27,003 nucleotides of DNA, taken from the NCBI GenBank assembly GCA_902465325.1, contig CABQMV010000010.1, forward strand, positions 1-27,003, in the 5' to 3' direction. Shown here piece by piece: positions 24,664 to 27,003 of the stretch (the first letter of the stretch is position 1; the number at the start of each line of letters is the position of its first letter). Source of the DNA: an uncultured Oscillospiraceae bacterium. GTDB lineage: Bacteria > Bacillota > Clostridia > UBA1212 > SIG427. The position numbers and the translations under genes were made by a program. The notes under the pieces were generated by a model. The model was not told the DNA's origin. It worked only from the letters and a program-made list of their open reading frames with translations, and searched no databases.

Positions 24664-25144
24664 AGTCTCCCTCTCCCGCCAGTCTGGTCAGAGCCTCTCC
24701 TTCCAGCCGGTATGCAGTCCATTGGTCCATGGGTTGAGCACCCAATCCCTTATAAAAGTTTATGCCAGCTGTATTCCAGTTCAGACAGCACCACTCTAAC
24801 CGCCTGCAGTCCCGTTCCGCCGCAATAGCTGCCAGCCTTTTCAACAATAATGTGCCAAAACCTCTCCCCCTAAACCGGGGATCCACATATAAATCCTCTA
24901 AATAGATTCCGCCACGGTCCCGAAAAGTAGAAAAATTGTGATAAAACAAGGCAAAGCCCACATGCTCTCCTCTCGTAAAGAGGAGCAGGCATTCCGCTGC
25001 CCGCTTTTGAAACATCCATTCCTCCAATAATGTCTCTATAGCAGCGACTTGGTCTGACATCCCCTCATAGGCAGCAAGCTGTCGGATAAAAAACAGCACG
25101 GTGCTGATATCCTTCGGCCGGGCAAAGCGTATTTCCGTTTCCAT
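24644..25144 (-). CDS. GNAT acetyltransferase resembling spermidine/thialysine N-acetyltransferase
   Basis: A 166-residue GNAT enzyme. The layout resembles eukaryotic SSAT1/SSAT2: IRFARPKDISTVLFFIRQLAAYE, then GFALFYHNFSTF, IYLEDLYVDPRFRGRGFGTLLLKRL (acetyl-CoA loop R-G-R-G-F-G at 92-97), and WCCLNWNTAGINFYKGLGAQP. Diamines, polyamines or lysine analogues are therefore plausible acceptors, but the substrate is inferred. ATG at 25144 starts one base after the mgsA stop and is preferred over an upstream in-frame codon inside mgsA. The gene overlaps the VanZ-like start by 20 bases. It is second in the five-gene unit. Confidence 0.87.
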   Translation of the reverse strand: METEIRFARPKDISTVLFFIRQLAAYEGMSDQVAAIETLLEEWMFQKRAAECLLLFTRGEHVGFALFYHNFSTFRDRGGIYLEDLYVDPRFRGRGFGTLLLKRLAAIAAERDCRRLEWCCLNWNTAGINFYKGLGAQPMDQWTAYRLEGEALTRLAGEGDYGLLCK

Positions 25145-25145
25145 C

Positions 25146-25619
25146 TTACAGCTTGCCCGCCCGATCCTGTACAATCTTCACAAAGTTCTGTAACTTATGT
25201 GTATATTCTTCATTCATATATTTGGAGCTTATAATAAAGTCCGCGCTGGCTCTATTATGAGCAATTGGAATGTCATAGACCTGGGCAATCCGAAGCAGTG
25301 CTTTTACATCCGGGTCATGGGGTTGCGCTGTCAGGGGATCTGAAAAAAAGATCATAAGATCTATTTTTCCATCTACAATACGGGCACCTATTTGCTGGTC
25401 TCCTCCTAAGGGACCACTGTTAAACCCACGTACCGGCAGTCCGGTCTGTTCCGCAATCATCCTGGCCGTAGTACCGGTACCAAACAAAAAATGGTTTTTC
25501 AGTATGTCCTGATTTTCCTGACACCACTCTATAATATCTTTTTTCTTGTTGTCATGGGCAATCAGCGCAATATTCTTTTGTTTTCCTATCGTTACTTCAA
25601 TATACTCATTTTCAAACAT
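25146..25619 (-). CDS. mgsA: Methylglyoxal synthase
   Basis: Converts dihydroxyacetone phosphate to methylglyoxal and phosphate, a glycolytic bypass used when phosphorylated sugars pile up or phosphate is short. The 157-residue length matches E. coli MgsA (152). Visible motifs are AHDNKK (21-26), FGTGTTARM (47-54), SGPLGGDQQIGA with the catalytic Asp at 74, DLMIFFSDPLTAQPHDPDVKALLR with His at 101, and NRASADFIISS. ATG has AGGCGG 7 bases upstream. It is first in a tight five-gene unit with an SSAT-like acetyltransferase one base downstream. The leader contains an intrinsic terminator a few bases after the predicted transcription start, so expression is probably attenuated. Confidence 0.95.
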   Translation of the reverse strand: MFENEYIEVTIGKQKNIALIAHDNKKKDIIEWCQENQDILKNHFLFGTGTTARMIAEQTGLPVRGFNSGPLGGDQQIGARIVDGKIDLMIFFSDPLTAQPHDPDVKALLRIAQVYDIPIAHNRASADFIISSKYMNEEYTHKLQNFVKIVQDRAGKL

Positions 25620-25666
25620 CGTCTATCCGCCTTTCCTGCAAATAAATCTGCCCTGTAAATTCCATG

Positions 25667-25704
25667 AAAAAAGACAAGGACATTTCTTTCGGAACATCCT
25701 TGTC
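25667..25704 (-). terminator. Promoter-proximal intrinsic terminator (candidate attenuator) in the mgsA leader
   Basis: On the minus strand an 8-bp perfect stem (25704-25697 with 25680-25673) extends by four more pairs (two wobble) to 12 bp, with an 8-base loop CCGAAAGA and a T6 tract (25672-25667). It starts about 6 bases after the predicted transcription start and about 48 bases before mgsA. A separate terminator already closes the upstream LamG gene, so this one acts on the mgsA transcript itself. Confidence 0.8.
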
Positions 25705-25717
25705 CTGTATCAGCCTA

Positions 25718-25746
25718 ATCATATAATAAACCGCTGACCTTGTCAA
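25718..25746 (-). promoter_or_regulatory. Sigma-A promoter of the mgsA operon
   Basis: TTGACA (25746-25741) and TATGAT (25723-25718) are exactly 17 bases apart on the minus strand. Transcription should begin near 25711, giving a leader of about 90 bases that holds the terminator hairpin. Confidence 0.85.
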
Positions 25747-25750
25747 ATCT

Positions 25751-25779
25751 AAAAACAGGGCAACTTTACAGCTACCCTG
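25751..25779 (-). terminator. Intrinsic terminator of the LamG-like gene
   Basis: CAGGGTAGCT (25779-25770) pairs with AGTTGCCCTG (25765-25756) in a 10-bp stem with two wobble pairs and a 4-base loop, followed by T5 (25755-25751). It starts about 39 bases after the gene's stop codon and ends just before the mgsA promoter. Confidence 0.85.
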
Positions 25780-25817
25780 CTAAAATCGTATGTGCTATGG
25801 ATTTTATGTCAAGCCTA

Positions 25818-26771
25818 TTATCTTCTCTTCTTCACTGCCACTGCGGAAGACAAGGCTACTGCCGCCAGAGAAACCAGTCCCAGGTCAAAGGTCTGGGCAT
25901 TTCCGGGCTTACCGCTGTTACCGGACGGGCTATTGGAAGGGCTAACAGAAGGAGACTCACTGGGCTCCCCGGAAGGAGATTCGCTGGGCTCTTCAGAAGG
26001 AGACTCGCTGGGAATCACAGGGGAAGGTTCATCCCCACTGGTAGCAGCCTCATACAGAGCTGCAACTTCTGCTTCCGTAGCAGCCGCCTGATAATATCTG
26101 CATATACTCATCTCAAAATCAGTATGTCTGCCTGCAGTTTTAAAGAACGCACCAATATAGGCATTGAAATCCCAATCAATTTCGTCAGGCCGAATAATTC
26201 CTTCAACCATATTGTCACCGCCGCCGGCAATCATTCTTTCATCATATGTGCCGTTAATATAAATCCACTGTGTCTCTCCGTCAGAAACACAAACAATGTG
26301 AACCCACTCACCTGTGGGATACCCGGGGTCTAAAATGGTATCACAATCTCCCGGCAGACAGCCTGCACCGAAATAACCCTGCGTTCCGTTGCCAATAGGA
26401 GTAATATTTACATTACCGTTACCAAGGTTAAACAAATCATAATCATAATCATCTGTACCCAACTTAACATACAGTTCCAAAGTCATTTCAACAGGAGCAT
26501 CCTCATTCAGAACATTTTTAACAATAACACGGTTCTGCATGTTCTCGTCCCCTTTAATCTTTAAAACGCCGTCTGCCAGAGTAATGGAAGTTCCGTCCGC
26601 CGGATCATCCTCAACAACAACTTCATGACCTTTCAGATCCGTCACACCGTCAGCTTTAAACTGCACATCCATAACCAAAGAATCCTCTAGACCAGCAGCA
26701 AAGCTTCCCACCATGCCGAGAGACAGTACCATGGCCAGAGCCATTACAAAAACCAAGCACCTCTTAAACAT
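25818..26771 (-). CDS. Secreted LamG/concanavalin-like domain protein with Pro/Ser/Glu stalk and sortase-like C-terminus
   Basis: The 317-residue product has a Sec signal peptide (MFKRC, hydrophobic core, likely cleavage after GSFA near residue 25). Residues about 30-240 have the beta-sandwich signature of LamG/laminin-G-like lectins (VEMTLELYVKLG, GEWVHIVCVSDGETQWIYINGTYDERM, FNAYIGAFFKTAGR, EMSICRYYQAAATEAEVAALYEAA). A low-complexity stalk (about 246-285) is built from SESPSGEP/SEEP units. The end is NAQTFDLG, a hydrophobic stretch and KKRR, resembling a cell-wall sorting signal with an atypical motif in place of LPXTG/NPQTG. ATG has AAGGAG 11 bases upstream. It is a single gene with a perfect promoter and its own terminator, so probably abundant. 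Glycan binding is inferred from the fold only. Confidence 0.85.
   Translation of the reverse strand: MFKRCLVFVMALAMVLSLGMVGSFAAGLEDSLVMDVQFKADGVTDLKGHEVVVEDDPADGTSITLADGVLKIKGDENMQNRVIVKNVLNEDAPVEMTLELYVKLGTDDYDYDLFNLGNGNVNITPIGNGTQGYFGAGCLPGDCDTILDPGYPTGEWVHIVCVSDGETQWIYINGTYDERMIAGGGDNMVEGIIRPDEIDWDFNAYIGAFFKTAGRHTDFEMSICRYYQAAATEAEVAALYEAATSGDEPSPVIPSESPSEEPSESPSGEPSESPSVSPSNSPSGNSGKPGNAQTFDLGLVSLAAVALSSAVAVKKRR
25948..26012 (-). repeat. 24-bp tandem repeat in the stalk of the LamG-like protein
   Basis: Two full units (25948-25971, 25972-25995) and a third partial one (25996-26012) encode the repeated eight-residue Pro/Ser/Glu pattern. Units differ at a few bases, so copy number could change by slippage or recombination and alter stalk length. 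Confidence 0.8.
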
Positions 26772-26821
26772 ACCTCATTTAACTCCTTTCAATCTACAAA
26801 TAAGTAAATCATATATGTCGA

Positions 26822-26830
26822 ATTATACCA
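26822..26830 (-). promoter_or_regulatory. Possible secondary extended -10 promoter of the LamG-like gene
   Basis: TGGTATAAT on the minus strand is an extended -10 element about 50 bases upstream of the start codon. No -35 box is found at the right spacing, in a very AT-rich stretch, so it is only a candidate. Confidence 0.35.
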
Positions 26831-26912
26831 TAATATTACGAAATATAATTCCATGTTTCCAATTTCTTGTTATATGGCCATTTTATTTCGTTTCAGTGTA
26901 ATTCTTAACGGT

Positions 26913-26941
26913 ATTATAACACCCCCCTTCCCCTCTGTCAA
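26913..26941 (-). promoter_or_regulatory. Perfect consensus sigma-A promoter of the LamG-like gene
   Basis: TTGACA (26941-26936), a 17-base spacer and TATAAT (26918-26913) preceded by TGT (extended -10) match consensus at every position on the minus strand. AT-rich sequence upstream may serve as an UP element. Unusually, the spacer is a G-rich run (GAGGGGAAGGGGGG). The transcription start near 26906 gives a leader of about 135 bases. Confidence 0.9.
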
Positions 26942-27003
26942 TGCCTGCATTTTAATATTCTGTTAACATTTTGTTATGTAATGTATGAAAACATATTTTT
27001 TAT

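Noticed and set aside
26919..26935. G-quadruplex in the LamG promoter spacer
   Set aside because: Only two G runs (GGGG and GGGGGG) are present; a stable quadruplex normally needs four tracts.

Overview
The window looks like chromosomal DNA of a Bacillota bacterium, most likely a gut-type Clostridia/Lachnospiraceae member. This rests on AGGAGG-type ribosome sites, near-consensus sigma-A promoters (TTGACA-17-TATAAT), U-tracted hairpin terminators, Gram-positive signal peptides and a gene set typical of that group. No rRNA, tRNA, CRISPR array, insertion sequence or phage gene was seen. Apart from one short stretch of opposing gene ends, the annotation is dense and no gene-free stretch exceeds about 250 bases.

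Left part (1-6.8 kb, + strand). Two tandem paralogues encode secreted five-bladed beta-propeller (GH43/GH32-like fold) proteins with C-terminal bacterial Ig-like modules. The first is a lipoprotein. The second is split by a frameshift at or near an A6 run. They are followed by argG-argH, coupled by an ATGA overlap, behind a sigma-A promoter overlapped by arginine-repressor-like boxes and closed by a very strong terminator.

Middle part (6.8-17.6 kb). On the minus strand a long-chain acyl-CoA ligase gene with a FapR-like site in its leader overlaps (GTGA) a cytosolic six-hairpin-type protein of unassigned family. Divergent from it is a lone GT4 glycosyltransferase. Next comes a minus-strand trio with ATGA overlaps: tandem PRC-barrel protein, a 52-residue glycine/methionine-rich small protein, and an AI-2E-family membrane protein. 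A 20-bp perfect palindrome lies in front of the trio. A DUF1015 - GH4 alpha-galactosidase - MATE exporter operon follows, with its own promoter and terminator.

Right part (17.6-27 kb, minus strand). A surface-polysaccharide-type unit has two GT4 glycosyltransferases and a MurJ-family flippase with 4-base overlaps. Upstream of it is a five-gene unit, mgsA - SSAT-like acetyltransferase - VanZ-like - GH32 - membrane-anchored metallophosphoesterase, with gene junctions of -20 to +1 bases. Its promoter is followed almost at once by an intrinsic terminator hairpin, which suggests attenuation. At the edge is a secreted LamG-like protein with a Pro/Ser/Glu repeat stalk and a sortase-like C-terminus, behind a perfect consensus extended -10 promoter.

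Functional reading: glycan handling recurs (outside: propeller and LamG proteins; inside: GH4, GH32 and the six-hairpin protein; export: GT4s and MurJ). Arginine synthesis, acyl-CoA activation and the methylglyoxal shunt are the metabolic parts. No sugar transporter is encoded here, so the cytosolic glycosidases must rely on uptake encoded elsewhere.
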